A stretch of DNA of 64,000 bases from Lentimicrobiaceae bacterium (GTDB lineage: Bacteria > Bacteroidota > Bacteroidia > Bacteroidales > F082), in NCBI GenBank assembly GCA_002708315.1, contig PANC01000021.1, positions 37,778 through 101,777 of the forward strand, given 5' to 3'. The notes beneath the pieces are model-generated. The model was not told the DNA's origin. It saw only the letters and a list, made by a program, of their open reading frames with translations, and did not search any database. Below, one piece after another: positions 25,891 to 35,444 of this stretch (positions are counted from its first letter, which is position 1; each line of letters begins with the position of its first letter). Made by a program: the position numbers and the translations under genes.

Positions 25891-28563
25891 CTATTTAATC
25901 CGATAATTATAAAGAGTATTTCCAGAAGCCGAAACAAGATTAATTTTATTGTTGTCTGAAAGCTTGCCAATGATAAACTGCCTCTCCCCAACCAATCCTT
26001 TACTAATTATTATATTTCCCTTCTTATCAAAAAGGTAAATTGTTTTTTCGTCGTCATCAACAACTCCAAGTACCTGCTGTTTGGCATCAAGTTCAAAAAA
26101 CATTGGCCTTATGTAAATATCTGAGTCAAAATCATAACTAAATAATTCCTTTTTGAACCTGTCAAACACTTTCAATTTACCTTCATCAATGTAGATAAAA
26201 TCCTTTGATCCATCGCCGTCAAAATCTTCATAAAGGAAAAAATGATTTGGACTAAACTTACCAAAATCAGTGGTATTTATGTTACCTGAAGAGGAAATAT
26301 AAATCAACTTTCCATCCACATTAGTTGTTATAATAATTCCTTTACTATTGGTTTTGTTAACATAGAAATCTGAATTCTTAGCCTTATTTAAGGTACCTTT
26401 AAGTTTAATACGGCGTTTGCCCTTTCTATCAACAATTTTAATTTGATTATCTATATCCGTAATTATTATATAATCTTTATTGGTTACCATTAACCTCTCT
26501 ATGGGCTTGTTGACTGTGCTCTGCATTCGAGGAAGCTTCCATCCCTTAATTTCTTTACCAGTTATTGAATAATTGTAAACTTTTTTATCAGACTGTGCTA
26601 CCACAACTCGATAATCTTTTTTCTTTAGATAGTCAAAAACGACAATGCCATTTGTTGCTTTTGTATGCAATCTCTTTGGGTAACCTTTAACATCTCGTCC
26701 TTTTTTATCAAGTAAATAAATAAAGTCGTTGGTATTGAATAAATATTGAATCTTTCTATTTTTGTAAAAATCAACCTCATAAATATTGCTGATAGGCCCA
26801 TTGTCAATCTTTTTCTCCCACAAGATATTACCTTGTGCATCTATAAAATACAAGATATGATTTCTATCAAATATGATAATATTCTTTGAATTGGTTTGAT
26901 GATCATTAACCAGAAATGGCCCATTTAAAATTTCATCATTTACATTTACTTTCCATGTTGCTAGGTTCTCTTCATGATATACATCAGAATGCTTTAAGTA
27001 TGAATTGGTGAATACATATGGCTTACCTGAAGTCATCTGAATTGAAACTCCCTGAATAGAAGATAAAATTTCATTTTCAGATTCAAATAATTGTGACGTA
27101 GTTTTATTTAAGTAACTCGATATTCTTTTTAAAATATCTTTAGGTTTGAAATAGAGTAGTAAATTAGAATTAGTTGAAATATTGTCTGAGAAGTCCTTAT
27201 AATTATCATTTAGATCTAAAGTTTTACCAGTTTCCACAAAATTTATCAAGTTTATCAATGAACTCTCGGAATTTGCAAAAATGATATAATCAGTAATAAA
27301 GGTATAATAATTACTCTTAATTGTTGAGAAAGCCTTACCAAATAATCCGGAAATAAACTTCTCATCTTTAATCTGTCTTATTTTGTACCCATTGTATTGT
27401 GATTCCTTATTATTACCAGTACTTACATCAATTAATTTAAATATTTTATTGGCATTTTCTTTGTCCCTAACTCCAGCTACTACCCATGAATTATTCATTA
27501 CCTGTGACAATGAAGCAGAGTTTGTAGCAAACGCAAATTCTCCACTTAAGACCTCTAACAAACCTCCAATATTATTATTTACCCTTGAAGATAATTTTTC
27601 TGAAGTGACATTTGTAGATATCTTTTGATAATAATCTTCAAAATCACTTACTCCTATCCAAAGCATTTGATTTGTATTAAAGGGCAGCAAATTTATTACT
27701 CCCATCTTTAAGGGTTTGGAATTACTTATTGAAGATATGTATTTATTGCTCTCTGAAGATGTAAATCCAGATAACAATATCTCACTTGATTTTATTTGAA
27801 GGTCCATTTCCGACCAGCTTGCGAAATTATTTAACCAATTAAAATCTATTCTTCTGTCCACAGCTATTATGGGAGATATTAATTCCGTGATGCTAGAATA
27901 ATTAATAAAGAGCCGTGCGTGTGCCTTAGAGCCTGAAGTTTTTCTGAGATTTGTGAAGATGGTATCACTACTTAACACATTCTTGGTATTATACGTGTTA
28001 TGTAATTTTACGATTAGTCTTTTGGAGGTACTATATACCAGCACACCATGAAGTAATGCTATGTACTGAGTCAATTCTGCATCGGCATCCACTATTTTAA
28101 AGCCATCAATATTTCCATCAAAATCCAAAATACCATAATCTCGTTCGAGCTTTGACTTAAGTAGTTTTTTAAGCGCAGTCAAAGATATATTACCGTTGTT
28201 GGGTGATAAAATAGCAATGTCTAAAAAATTAATTGTATCCGAAAAAATCGCAATAGACATAGGCCCGTCAAAGAGCATATTATTATCTTCTTCAACAAAT
28301 AGATTATGTATGTAGTTATAATTGTTGTTAAACTTTTCTATTGACGGAGCTTTTGATAATTTTTCCCAAAATGGATTATCCCCATTTAGTATGGAATATA
28401 CTTTTGATGGATTATCAATTTCTATTAAGATAGCTACATCATTTGGAGTTATGTCGAGTGGGGAGACGGTTCTTTGGAAAGTAGTATTAAATCCGTACCA
28501 CAATGAGGTAATGATGACAAGTAAAATTAATATGAAATAAATAACAATATTTTTCTTTGACAT
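25891..28563 (-). CDS. Large membrane-anchored protein: DUF3352-like N-terminus and C-terminal propeller-like region, function unknown
   Basis: 890 residues from ATG 28563 (MSKKNIVIYF); the track start is seven codons upstream. A single N-terminal helix (IVIYFILILLVIITSLWYGF) anchors it. Residues about 35-560 resemble DUF3352-type proteins (PNDVAILIEIDNPSKVYSIL; HGVLVYSTSKRLIVKL; NYYTFITDYIIFANS). From about 590 to the end, WD/PQQ-like strands with Asp-rich turns recur (IIFDRNHILYFIDAQGNILW, FIYLLDKKGRDVKGYPKRL, EDFDGDGSKDFIYID, IYLFDKKGNIIISKG). The last resemble VCBS/FG-GAP repeats. I do not know the function; it is flanked by exbB and an HD hydrolase. Confidence 0.75.
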   Translation of the reverse strand: MSKKNIVIYFILILLVIITSLWYGFNTTFQRTVSPLDITPNDVAILIEIDNPSKVYSILNGDNPFWEKLSKAPSIEKFNNNYNYIHNLFVEEDNNMLFDGPMSIAIFSDTINFLDIAILSPNNGNISLTALKKLLKSKLERDYGILDFDGNIDGFKIVDADAELTQYIALLHGVLVYSTSKRLIVKLHNTYNTKNVLSSDTIFTNLRKTSGSKAHARLFINYSSITELISPIIAVDRRIDFNWLNNFASWSEMDLQIKSSEILLSGFTSSESNKYISSISNSKPLKMGVINLLPFNTNQMLWIGVSDFEDYYQKISTNVTSEKLSSRVNNNIGGLLEVLSGEFAFATNSASLSQVMNNSWVVAGVRDKENANKIFKLIDVSTGNNKESQYNGYKIRQIKDEKFISGLFGKAFSTIKSNYYTFITDYIIFANSESSLINLINFVETGKTLDLNDNYKDFSDNISTNSNLLLYFKPKDILKRISSYLNKTTSQLFESENEILSSIQGVSIQMTSGKPYVFTNSYLKHSDVYHEENLATWKVNVNDEILNGPFLVNDHQTNSKNIIIFDRNHILYFIDAQGNILWEKKIDNGPISNIYEVDFYKNRKIQYLFNTNDFIYLLDKKGRDVKGYPKRLHTKATNGIVVFDYLKKKDYRVVVAQSDKKVYNYSITGKEIKGWKLPRMQSTVNKPIERLMVTNKDYIIITDIDNQIKIVDRKGKRRIKLKGTLNKAKNSDFYVNKTNSKGIIITTNVDGKLIYISSSGNINTTDFGKFSPNHFFLYEDFDGDGSKDFIYIDEGKLKVFDRFKKELFSYDFDSDIYIRPMFFELDAKQQVLGVVDDDEKTIYLFDKKGNIIISKGLVGERQFIIGKLSDNNKINLVSASGNTLYNYRIK

Positions 28564-28581
28564 GAAGCTGCTATTTGTACA

Positions 28582-28589
28582 CAAAATTA
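28582..28589 (-). promoter_or_regulatory. -7 box (TAATTTTG) of the large anchored protein gene
   Basis: TAnnTTTG match 18 nt before ATG 28563. It lies over the track's start region and so supports the downstream ATG. No matching -33 TTG. Confidence 0.35.
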
Positions 28590-28747
28590 TAATAAAACAA
28601 TGAGGTTATTTGAAATTGATATCTGATAATTAACATGTTGGTGTTAATATGGTGTAAGTAATTATCAAATTATATATTGGATAGGTGAATAATCAGATAT
28701 AATAATTTCAGTAATGCTAAACCATAAAATATTCAACACGCATATCA

Positions 28748-29989
28748 TCAGCTCATTAACTTTGGGTATGACAAAAAATACTTTGTTGTAGGTTTATTGA
28801 GTAGGCTTATATTTAATTCATCTGTAGCTTTAATTACATCAACTATTTTACCATCTTTCTGTAGAATACTTATATTTCCTGAGCCAGGCTTATAAGTATA
28901 GTTTGTTGTTTTTTCGTTTATCACAAAATAATCAACCTCAGACTTATCTAAACCAAACTTATTCATTACCTTATTTCTAACTTCATCAACCATATCAGAC
29001 TTAAATGGTTCATTCTGAATCTCTATTCTAAATAGCTTTCTATTGACCAGACTTTGACTTAAATAAGACAATATAAAATCATCATTATTTATCCAAACTT
29101 TCAAGGATGCTGATATGTCATAGTCGTCTAGCATGGAAAACTGATGTAGAACTTCAGGATTACTTTCAAAATCTCCGAATTTAACCTTATTTTTAAGAAA
29201 GAATGATAGAGCTGGAGTTGCAAATAAATCTACTCCTTGCAAGCTTAATTCCTTTGCTCTTTTTAACACATTCATTATTGTATACTCAGCAATAAGAACA
29301 GTTTTATGCAAATATACCTGCCAATACATTAATCTTCTTGCTGTTAGAAATTTTTCAACTGAATAAATACCTTTCTCCTCCATAACTATCTCGTCTTCAT
29401 GGATATTCAGCATACTTAATAACCTTTCATAATTAACAGTCCCTTCCGAAACGCCCGTAAAGAAGCTATCTCGCTTTAGATAATCTAATCTATCCATATC
29501 AAACTGCCCACTTACAAGCTTATGAAGAAAGCCCTTTTTATATTTATTCAAGAATATTTCTATGGCTATACTAAGTTTGCCATCAAATTCCGAATTAAGA
29601 TTATTCATAAATACCTTGGAGATTTGCTCATGGCTTATGTCATCTACTATGGATTGTTCTAAAGCATGAGAATAAGGTCCATGACCAATATCATGAAGTA
29701 AGATAGCAATTGCAGCACCCGTAACTTCCTCGGATGAAATTTTATGGCCTTTAAAAGTCAATTCACCAATAGCCTTTAACATCAAATGCATAGCGCCTAA
29801 AGAATGCTGAAATCGTGTATGCAATGCTCCTGGATATACTAAATGAGTAAGTCCAAGTTGTTTAATTCTTCTTAATCTCTGAAAATATTTATGCTCAATT
29901 ATATCGAAAATTAACTCATCCGGAATTGTAACAAACCCATATACAGGATCGTTAAATATTTTACGTTTATTCACCTTTCCTACCCTCAT
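28748..29989 (-). CDS. HD-domain phosphohydrolase (SAMHD1/dNTPase-like)
   Basis: 413 residues from ATG 29989 (MRVGKVNKRKIFNDPVYGFV); the track start is ten codons upstream. The HD metal site is intact: YPGALHTRFQHSLGAMH (first His), LLHDIGHGPYSHALE (His-Asp), and GQFDMDRLDYLKRDSFFTG (distal Asp). Such proteins hydrolyse dNTPs or other nucleotides. It is divergent from porX, which it also accompanies in other Bacteroidota genomes as far as I recall. A palindrome lies in the shared upstream region. Confidence 0.9.
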   Translation of the reverse strand: MRVGKVNKRKIFNDPVYGFVTIPDELIFDIIEHKYFQRLRRIKQLGLTHLVYPGALHTRFQHSLGAMHLMLKAIGELTFKGHKISSEEVTGAAIAILLHDIGHGPYSHALEQSIVDDISHEQISKVFMNNLNSEFDGKLSIAIEIFLNKYKKGFLHKLVSGQFDMDRLDYLKRDSFFTGVSEGTVNYERLLSMLNIHEDEIVMEEKGIYSVEKFLTARRLMYWQVYLHKTVLIAEYTIMNVLKRAKELSLQGVDLFATPALSFFLKNKVKFGDFESNPEVLHQFSMLDDYDISASLKVWINNDDFILSYLSQSLVNRKLFRIEIQNEPFKSDMVDEVRNKVMNKFGLDKSEVDYFVINEKTTNYTYKPGSGNISILQKDGKIVDVIKATDELNISLLNKPTTKYFLSYPKLMS

Positions 29990-30063
29990 AAAAATTGTTA
30001 ATTTTGTATTACGTGTCAATCACCGGCACAATAAATGTTTTCTTTTACCATTGTTTATATGAT

Positions 30064-30079
30064 TTTACCAGTTGGTAAA
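30064..30079. promoter_or_regulatory. Palindrome between the HD hydrolase gene and porX
   Basis: TTTACCA-GT-TGGTAAA, a perfect 16-bp inverted repeat in the 139-nt divergent region, 50 nt before the porX ATG. A half-site-like TTTTACCA also occurs shortly upstream. Candidate operator; the binding protein is unknown. Confidence 0.4.
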
Positions 30080-30128
30080 GTGATTACAACTTCACAAATT
30101 TAATTGATTTAAATAATATCCATATAGT

Positions 30129-31682
30129 ATGAGTAGAATAAAAATCCTATGGGCGGATGATGAAATAGAAATGCTTAGGCCACATATCATTTTTCTACAA
30201 GAAAAAGGTTATGATGTTGATGCTGTTGTGAGCGGGGATGAAGCCATTGAAATGATTTCAGAAAATTACTATGACATAGTATTCTTAGATGAGCAGATGC
30301 CTGGAATGAGTGGAATAGAAACCCTTGAACACATCAAAAAGAAAAATGCTACTCTTCCTGTGGTTATGATTACGAAAAGTGAAGAAGAGTCAATTATGGA
30401 AGATGCCATAGGATCTAACATTGCAGATTATTTGATAAAGCCCGTTAAACCAAGTCAGATATTATTATCTCTTAAACGTAATCTTGAAAACAGAAAACTT
30501 GCGGGAGAAAAAGCAACAGTTGCCTATCAGCAGCAGTTCCGAGAACTGGGCATAAGAATAACCGATAGACTTGATTACATTGAGTGGGGTGAAGTTTACC
30601 GGGATTTAACAAGATATGAGTTTGATTTGGATAAATCCGATGATAAGGGCATGGCTGAAATTCTAAATATCCAAAAACAAGAAGCTAATAACGCATTTGC
30701 CAAATATTATGGAAGAAATTATAAAGATTGGTTAAATGGTAATTCCGATTCAAAACCAACGCTTTCGCATACCCTAGTAAAAGATTATATTTTTCCATTG
30801 CTAGACAATGGAAAACAAGTTTTTATGCTTCTAATTGATAATCTTCGATTTGACCAGTGGACAATAATAAAGCCTCTAATTGAACAATACTTTCGTGTTG
30901 ATAATGAAAGTTTATATTACAGTATTATACCCACAACGACTCAGTACGCTAGAAATGCCATATTTGCTGGTATGATGCCTAATGAGATAAGAAATAAATA
31001 CAGAAATTACTGGGTGGATGAACATGAAGAAGGTACAAAAAATAAATTTGAGCAAGAATTGCTTAAAGAGCAATTCAAAAGGTTTGGACGTACAACTTCA
31101 ATCTCTTACAATAAAATTCTAAATCTAAATGCAGGCCGAAAGTTATTCGAAAATATATCAAACTTAATGAATACTGAGTTTAACGTTATCGTTTACAATT
31201 TTGTTGATATGTTATCTCATGCTAGAACTGAAATGGAAATAATACGAGAACTTGCAGATAATGAGGCCTCATATAGGTCATTAATGTTCTCTTGGTTTGA
31301 ACACTCTTCCTTATTTGATATAATAAAATATCTGGCTTCAAAGAATGTCTCTTTGATGATTACTACTGATCATGGATCAATTAAAGTAACAGATCCTATA
31401 AAAGTTGTAGGTGATAAGAATGTAAATACAAACTTACGATATAAATTTGGTAAAAGCCTGGCATATAAAGATAAAGATGTGTTTGAAATTGCAAACCCTG
31501 AGGAATATTACTTACCAAAAATTAATATAAGTACAAGATGGATATTTTCAAGAGGTGCGGATTTCTTTGCATATCCAAATAACTTTAACTACTATTCAAA
31601 CTATTATAAAAACACATTCCAGCACGGAGGGATGTCAATGGAGGAAATATTGATACCGGCCATAACCTTATCTTCAAAATAA
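30129..31682 (+). CDS. porX: PorX: response regulator with PglZ (alkaline-phosphatase-superfamily) effector domain
   Basis: 517 residues. The receiver domain (1-125) has the acidic pair WADDE, phosphoacceptor Asp54 in FLDEQMPG and Lys in LIKPVKPS. A helical linker leads to a PglZ domain from about 200 with metal-site blocks VFMLLIDNLRFDQW, VDMLSHA and MITTDHGSIKV, ending FQHGGMSMEEILIPA. PorX controls T9SS genes and, in later structural work, hydrolyses phosphate esters. The T9SS cargo genes in this window are plausible downstream beneficiaries. porY is not in the window. It is followed by tsaE 12 nt later. Confidence 0.95.
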   Translation: MSRIKILWADDEIEMLRPHIIFLQEKGYDVDAVVSGDEAIEMISENYYDIVFLDEQMPGMSGIETLEHIKKKNATLPVVMITKSEEESIMEDAIGSNIADYLIKPVKPSQILLSLKRNLENRKLAGEKATVAYQQQFRELGIRITDRLDYIEWGEVYRDLTRYEFDLDKSDDKGMAEILNIQKQEANNAFAKYYGRNYKDWLNGNSDSKPTLSHTLVKDYIFPLLDNGKQVFMLLIDNLRFDQWTIIKPLIEQYFRVDNESLYYSIIPTTTQYARNAIFAGMMPNEIRNKYRNYWVDEHEEGTKNKFEQELLKEQFKRFGRTTSISYNKILNLNAGRKLFENISNLMNTEFNVIVYNFVDMLSHARTEMEIIRELADNEASYRSLMFSWFEHSSLFDIIKYLASKNVSLMITTDHGSIKVTDPIKVVGDKNVNTNLRYKFGKSLAYKDKDVFEIANPEEYYLPKINISTRWIFSRGADFFAYPNNFNYYSNYYKNTFQHGGMSMEEILIPAITLSSK

Positions 31683-31694
31683 TTATTACAATCA

Positions 31695-32117
31695 ATGAAA
31701 ACCATAACCATAAATAGTTTGAGCGAGCTAAATATGGCTGCTCAAAATATCTTGGAACATTCGGGAGAGGAGACCATTTTTGCATTAAATGGAAAAATGG
31801 GAGCAGGTAAGACCACTTTGATAAAAGCATTTTGCAATGTGCTCGGCGTAAAAGAAGTTGTTAGTAGTCCAACTTTTTCCCTTATTAATGAATACTCAGA
31901 TAAAAATAAAAATCCTGTTTTTCACTTTGATTTTTATAGGATTAAGAAGTTAGATGAAGTATATGATATTGGCTACGAAGAATACTTTTACAGTCATAAC
32001 AAGTGTTTCATTGAGTGGCCAGAGTTGATTTCGGAACTTTTACCAGAAAGTTACGTATATATATCGATAGACGAAATAGAAGATGGTAAAAGAACCATTT
32101 CTTACAAAATTAAATAA
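31695..32117 (+). CDS. tsaE: tRNA threonylcarbamoyladenosine biosynthesis ATPase TsaE
   Basis: 140 residues. P-loop GKMGAGKTTLIKAF, then VVSSPTFSLINEY and FHFDFYRIKKLDEVYDIGYEEY, the standard TsaE blocks, and CFIEWPELISELLPES. It drives TsaD-TsaB in making t6A37 in tRNAs reading ANN codons. It sits between porX and ald, in the same direction. Confidence 0.95.
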   Translation: MKTITINSLSELNMAAQNILEHSGEETIFALNGKMGAGKTTLIKAFCNVLGVKEVVSSPTFSLINEYSDKNKNPVFHFDFYRIKKLDEVYDIGYEEYFYSHNKCFIEWPELISELLPESYVYISIDEIEDGKRTISYKIK

Positions 32118-32146
32118 TAACGTGGCAATTATTAGCACCTGTCTTT

Positions 32147-33373
32147 ATGGATGAAAAAAGTAAAGGTTTTCTTAAACCATCCGAAGTAGAGCAGTTAATG
32201 CCTCAGGAGGAAATGCTAGAATATCTACCTGATGAAAACAATTTCTCAATTGGGATTCCAAAGGAGCTCTCAGTAAATGAAAATCGTGTGCCTCTGGTAC
32301 CCGAAGCAGTTAAGCAGCTTGTTGATAGTAAACACAATGTTTTCATTGAAGATGGGTCAGGTGCGGCTGCCAACTTTACCAACGAGAATTATGCTGAAGC
32401 TGGGGCAACAATTGTAAGCTCTGCCGAAGAGATTTATAAATGTGATCTCGTATCGAAAATATCACCACCATTGGAAAGTGAAATAGAAATGCTAGGAAGA
32501 AATAAAGTACTCCTATCATCATTATTTCTTCCAAATACAAAAAAGGAACCCTACACAATGTTGATGGCCAATAAATCCATTGCAATTGCATATGAATTTA
32601 TTCAGGATAGGTCAGGTTCATTGCCGGTTATGAAATCAATAAGTGAAATAGTAGGGAATACAGCTGTGCTTCTTGCATCTCAATATCTTAGGAGTCCAGA
32701 ACATGGAAAAGGTAAATCATTGGGAGGTTTTCCAGGAATAACGCCAGCCCAGGTTGTTATAATTGGCTCTGGCACTGTTGCTCAAAGTGCTGCACGAACA
32801 GTTCTTGGAATGGGTGCTGCAGTTAAAATATTTGACAATTCCATCCACAAATTAAGAAGAATCCAAAGTAAACTAATGAATTCAATTCCTACTTCTACAC
32901 TCAATCCAAAGGCAATAAAGCATGCATTGCAAGAAGCTGATGTAGTTATAGCAGCAAAGTTTACAAATTTGGGAATTACTCCTTGCTTAATCACCGAAGA
33001 TATGGTTAGGTCAATGGAACAAGGTTCAGTTATAATTGATGTGAGCATAGACCAAGGAGGTTGTTTTGAAACATCAAAAATTACAAGGCACGATAACCCT
33101 ATTTTTGATAAATACGGTGTTACTCATTATTGTGTTCCAAATATTGCATCGTGCGTTCCAAATACGGCCTCACATTCCCTTAGCAATATTATTGGACCAA
33201 TTCTTGAATCCATTTCCCGTCATGGGGGTATTGATAGAATGCTTAAACATGATAATGGTTTAAGAAAAGGTGTGTATATCTACAAAGGGGCATTAACAAA
33301 TGGTCAAATTGGAAATTTAACTGGCTTACCATCTCGTGATATTGAACTATTGATAGCTGCATTTGATCTCTAA
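32147..33373 (+). CDS. ald: Alanine dehydrogenase
   Basis: NAD-dependent interconversion of alanine and pyruvate. 408 residues, with about 35 extra residues at the N-terminus relative to the 370-residue bacterial enzyme. Blocks: IGIPKELSVNENRVPLVPEAV (substrate lysine/arginine region), a central Rossmann GSGTVAQSAARTVLGMGAAV, and VIDVSIDQGGCFETS near the nicotinamide site. PntA is the main relative to exclude; it lacks the membrane segment and pntB here. Transcribed with porX and tsaE (30-nt gap). Confidence 0.88.
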   Translation: MDEKSKGFLKPSEVEQLMPQEEMLEYLPDENNFSIGIPKELSVNENRVPLVPEAVKQLVDSKHNVFIEDGSGAAANFTNENYAEAGATIVSSAEEIYKCDLVSKISPPLESEIEMLGRNKVLLSSLFLPNTKKEPYTMLMANKSIAIAYEFIQDRSGSLPVMKSISEIVGNTAVLLASQYLRSPEHGKGKSLGGFPGITPAQVVIIGSGTVAQSAARTVLGMGAAVKIFDNSIHKLRRIQSKLMNSIPTSTLNPKAIKHALQEADVVIAAKFTNLGITPCLITEDMVRSMEQGSVIIDVSIDQGGCFETSKITRHDNPIFDKYGVTHYCVPNIASCVPNTASHSLSNIIGPILESISRHGGIDRMLKHDNGLRKGVYIYKGALTNGQIGNLTGLPSRDIELLIAAFDL

Positions 33374-33475
33374 TATTAAATTTTTTCTTGATTTGTTTTT
33401 TTAGCCAATATTTCCTTTGATTAAATCTAATTGCTGCTTTAACAAATATTAACACGTTTTAGTAAAACCATTTTA

Positions 33476-33483
33476 TAATTTTG
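33476..33483 (+). promoter_or_regulatory. -7 box (TAATTTTG) of the moxR-bat operon
   Basis: TAnnTTTG match 25 nt before the moxR ATG. Upstream is AT-rich with no clear TTG at the right spacing. Confidence 0.4.
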
Positions 33484-33507
33484 CCTTGAACTTAATTTCA
33501 ATTTAAT

Positions 33508-34500
33508 ATGCTTGAAACAAATATTCGGGAATTAAACGAAAAAATCCAAAAAGAAAGCCAGTTTGCAGACCTTATACATCTGGAAATGAATAAGGTAATA
33601 ATTGGCCAGAAACATATGACCGAAAGACTTCTAATAGGACTATTGGCAAACGGACATATACTATTGGAAGGAGTCCCAGGGCTTGCTAAAACACTTGCTA
33701 TTAACTCATTAGCAAACATTATTGATGCTAAATTCTCGCGTCTACAGTTTACCCCTGACCTATTACCCGCTGATTTATTGGGTACATTGATATATAGTCA
33801 GAAAAAGGAAGAGTTTACCGTGAAAAAGGGACCCATATTTGCTAACTTTATTCTTGCAGATGAAATAAATAGATCTCCTGCAAAAGTACAAAGTGCATTA
33901 CTAGAAGCAATGCAAGAGCGTCAAGTTACCATTGGTGACAAGACCTTTAAACTGGAGGAGCCGTTTCTTGTTATGGCAACACAAAACCCCATTGAACAAG
34001 AAGGAACTTATCCTCTACCGGAAGCTCAGGTTGATAGGTTTATGTTAAAAGTTGTGATTAACTATCCAAAAAAAGAGGAAGAAAAGCTGATAATGAGGCA
34101 AAATATCACAAACACAAAAACCAAGACAAATACCATTTTAAAAACCTCAGATATTTTAAAGGCAAGAGAAATAGTACGTGAAGTATATCTTGATGAAAAG
34201 ATTGAAAACTATATAACAGATATCGTTTTTGCAACTCGCTATCCAAGTGACTATAAACTTAATAATTTTGCTCAAATGATTCAATATGGAGCATCACCAC
34301 GTGCTAGTATAAACCTTGCGCTTGCCTCAAAAGCATTAGCGTTCCTAAAAAAACGTGGATATGTGATTCCAGAGGATGTGAGAGCTGTTGCTCATGATGT
34401 CATGAGACACCGAATTGGGCTAACATATGAGGCAGAAGCTGAAAATATTACAACTGAAGATATAATTAATGAGATATTAAATTCAGTTGAAGTTCCCTAG
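33508..34500 (+). CDS. MoxR-family AAA+ ATPase
   Basis: 330 residues. Walker A GVPGLAKT, Walker B FILADEINRSPAK, sensor region MATQNPIEQEGTYPLPEAQVDRF, and the C-terminal lid domain. MoxR proteins act as chaperones for VWA-domain partners, and five such partners or accessory genes follow: DUF58, BatA and BatB carry VWA folds. First gene of the operon. Confidence 0.95.
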   Translation: MLETNIRELNEKIQKESQFADLIHLEMNKVIIGQKHMTERLLIGLLANGHILLEGVPGLAKTLAINSLANIIDAKFSRLQFTPDLLPADLLGTLIYSQKKEEFTVKKGPIFANFILADEINRSPAKVQSALLEAMQERQVTIGDKTFKLEEPFLVMATQNPIEQEGTYPLPEAQVDRFMLKVVINYPKKEEEKLIMRQNITNTKTKTNTILKTSDILKAREIVREVYLDEKIENYITDIVFATRYPSDYKLNNFAQMIQYGASPRASINLALASKALAFLKKRGYVIPEDVRAVAHDVMRHRIGLTYEAEAENITTEDIINEILNSVEVP

Positions 34501-34563
34501 AGAATTTCTGTAACCTTATTTTTATTTGTTAATTTTTTACCTATAATGCTTAGCTAGATAAGA

Positions 34564-35439
34564 TTGGAAGCACAAGAAATTTTTAAAAAAGTTAGGAAAA
34601 TTGAGATTAAGACAAGAGGCTTGTCGAATCAAATATTTTCAGGAGAATACCATAGCGTATTCAAGGGAAGAGGTATGGCTTTTAGCGAAGTTAGAGAGTA
34701 TCAGTTTGGAGACGACATACGAAATATTGATTGGAACGTTACCGCTAGATTTAATCATCCTTTTATTAAAGTCTTTGAAGAAGAAAGAGAATTAACGGTA
34801 ATGCTTCTGATTGACATATCAGGATCCAATGAATTTGGAACAAATAAGCAATTAAAACAAGATGTGGTAACAGAAATTGCTGCTGTTCTCTCATTTTCTG
34901 CTATTCAAAATAATGATAAGGTTGGAGTTATTTTTTTTAGTGACAAAATAGAGAAGTTCATACCACCAAAGAAAGGATCATCGCACATTCTTAGGATCAT
35001 TAGAGAACTTATAGATTTTAAAGCAGAAAATAGTGGAACAGATATTGCCGAGGCACTTCGTTATCTTTCAAATATAATCAAGAAAAAATCAACTGCTTTT
35101 CTCATCTCAGATTTCATGGATGATGGTTTTGAGAAAGCACTACAAATTGCAAATTATAAACACGACCTAATAGCAATAAGAGTTAATGATCAAAGAGAGT
35201 TTGAAATTCCTAATTTAGGTTTAGTTAGGATGCAAGATTCCGAAAGTGGTAAAACAACTTTAGTTGACACATCGAATTCAAAGGTTAGAAATGAATATTC
35301 AAGGATCATAAGAAATAAATCTACTGAACTAGATACAATATGCGGCAGATATGGTATTGACTTTGTAAAAGTATATACCGGCCAGGATTATGTAAAACCA
35401 CTTATGAATCTTTTTAAAAAGCGAGAGGCTAGAAAATAG
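34564..35439 (+). CDS. DUF58 (VWA-like) protein of the Bat operon, TTG start
   Basis: 291 residues. The DUF58 core GRGMAFSEVREYQFGDDIRNIDWNVTAR is followed by a VWA-type MIDAS-like stretch VMLLIDISGSNEFG and an ending PLMNLFKKREAR. The start is TTG: the nearest upstream ATG (34546 region) hits a stop after three codons, and MEAQEIFKKVRKIEIKTRGLSNQ matches the family N-terminus. It lies between moxR and a small membrane protein, the usual order in Bacteroidota. Confidence 0.9.
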   Translation: MEAQEIFKKVRKIEIKTRGLSNQIFSGEYHSVFKGRGMAFSEVREYQFGDDIRNIDWNVTARFNHPFIKVFEEERELTVMLLIDISGSNEFGTNKQLKQDVVTEIAAVLSFSAIQNNDKVGVIFFSDKIEKFIPPKKGSSHILRIIRELIDFKAENSGTDIAEALRYLSNIIKKKSTAFLISDFMDDGFEKALQIANYKHDLIAIRVNDQREFEIPNLGLVRMQDSESGKTTLVDTSNSKVRNEYSRIIRNKSTELDTICGRYGIDFVKVYTGQDYVKPLMNLFKKREARK

Positions 35440-35444
35440 AATCA

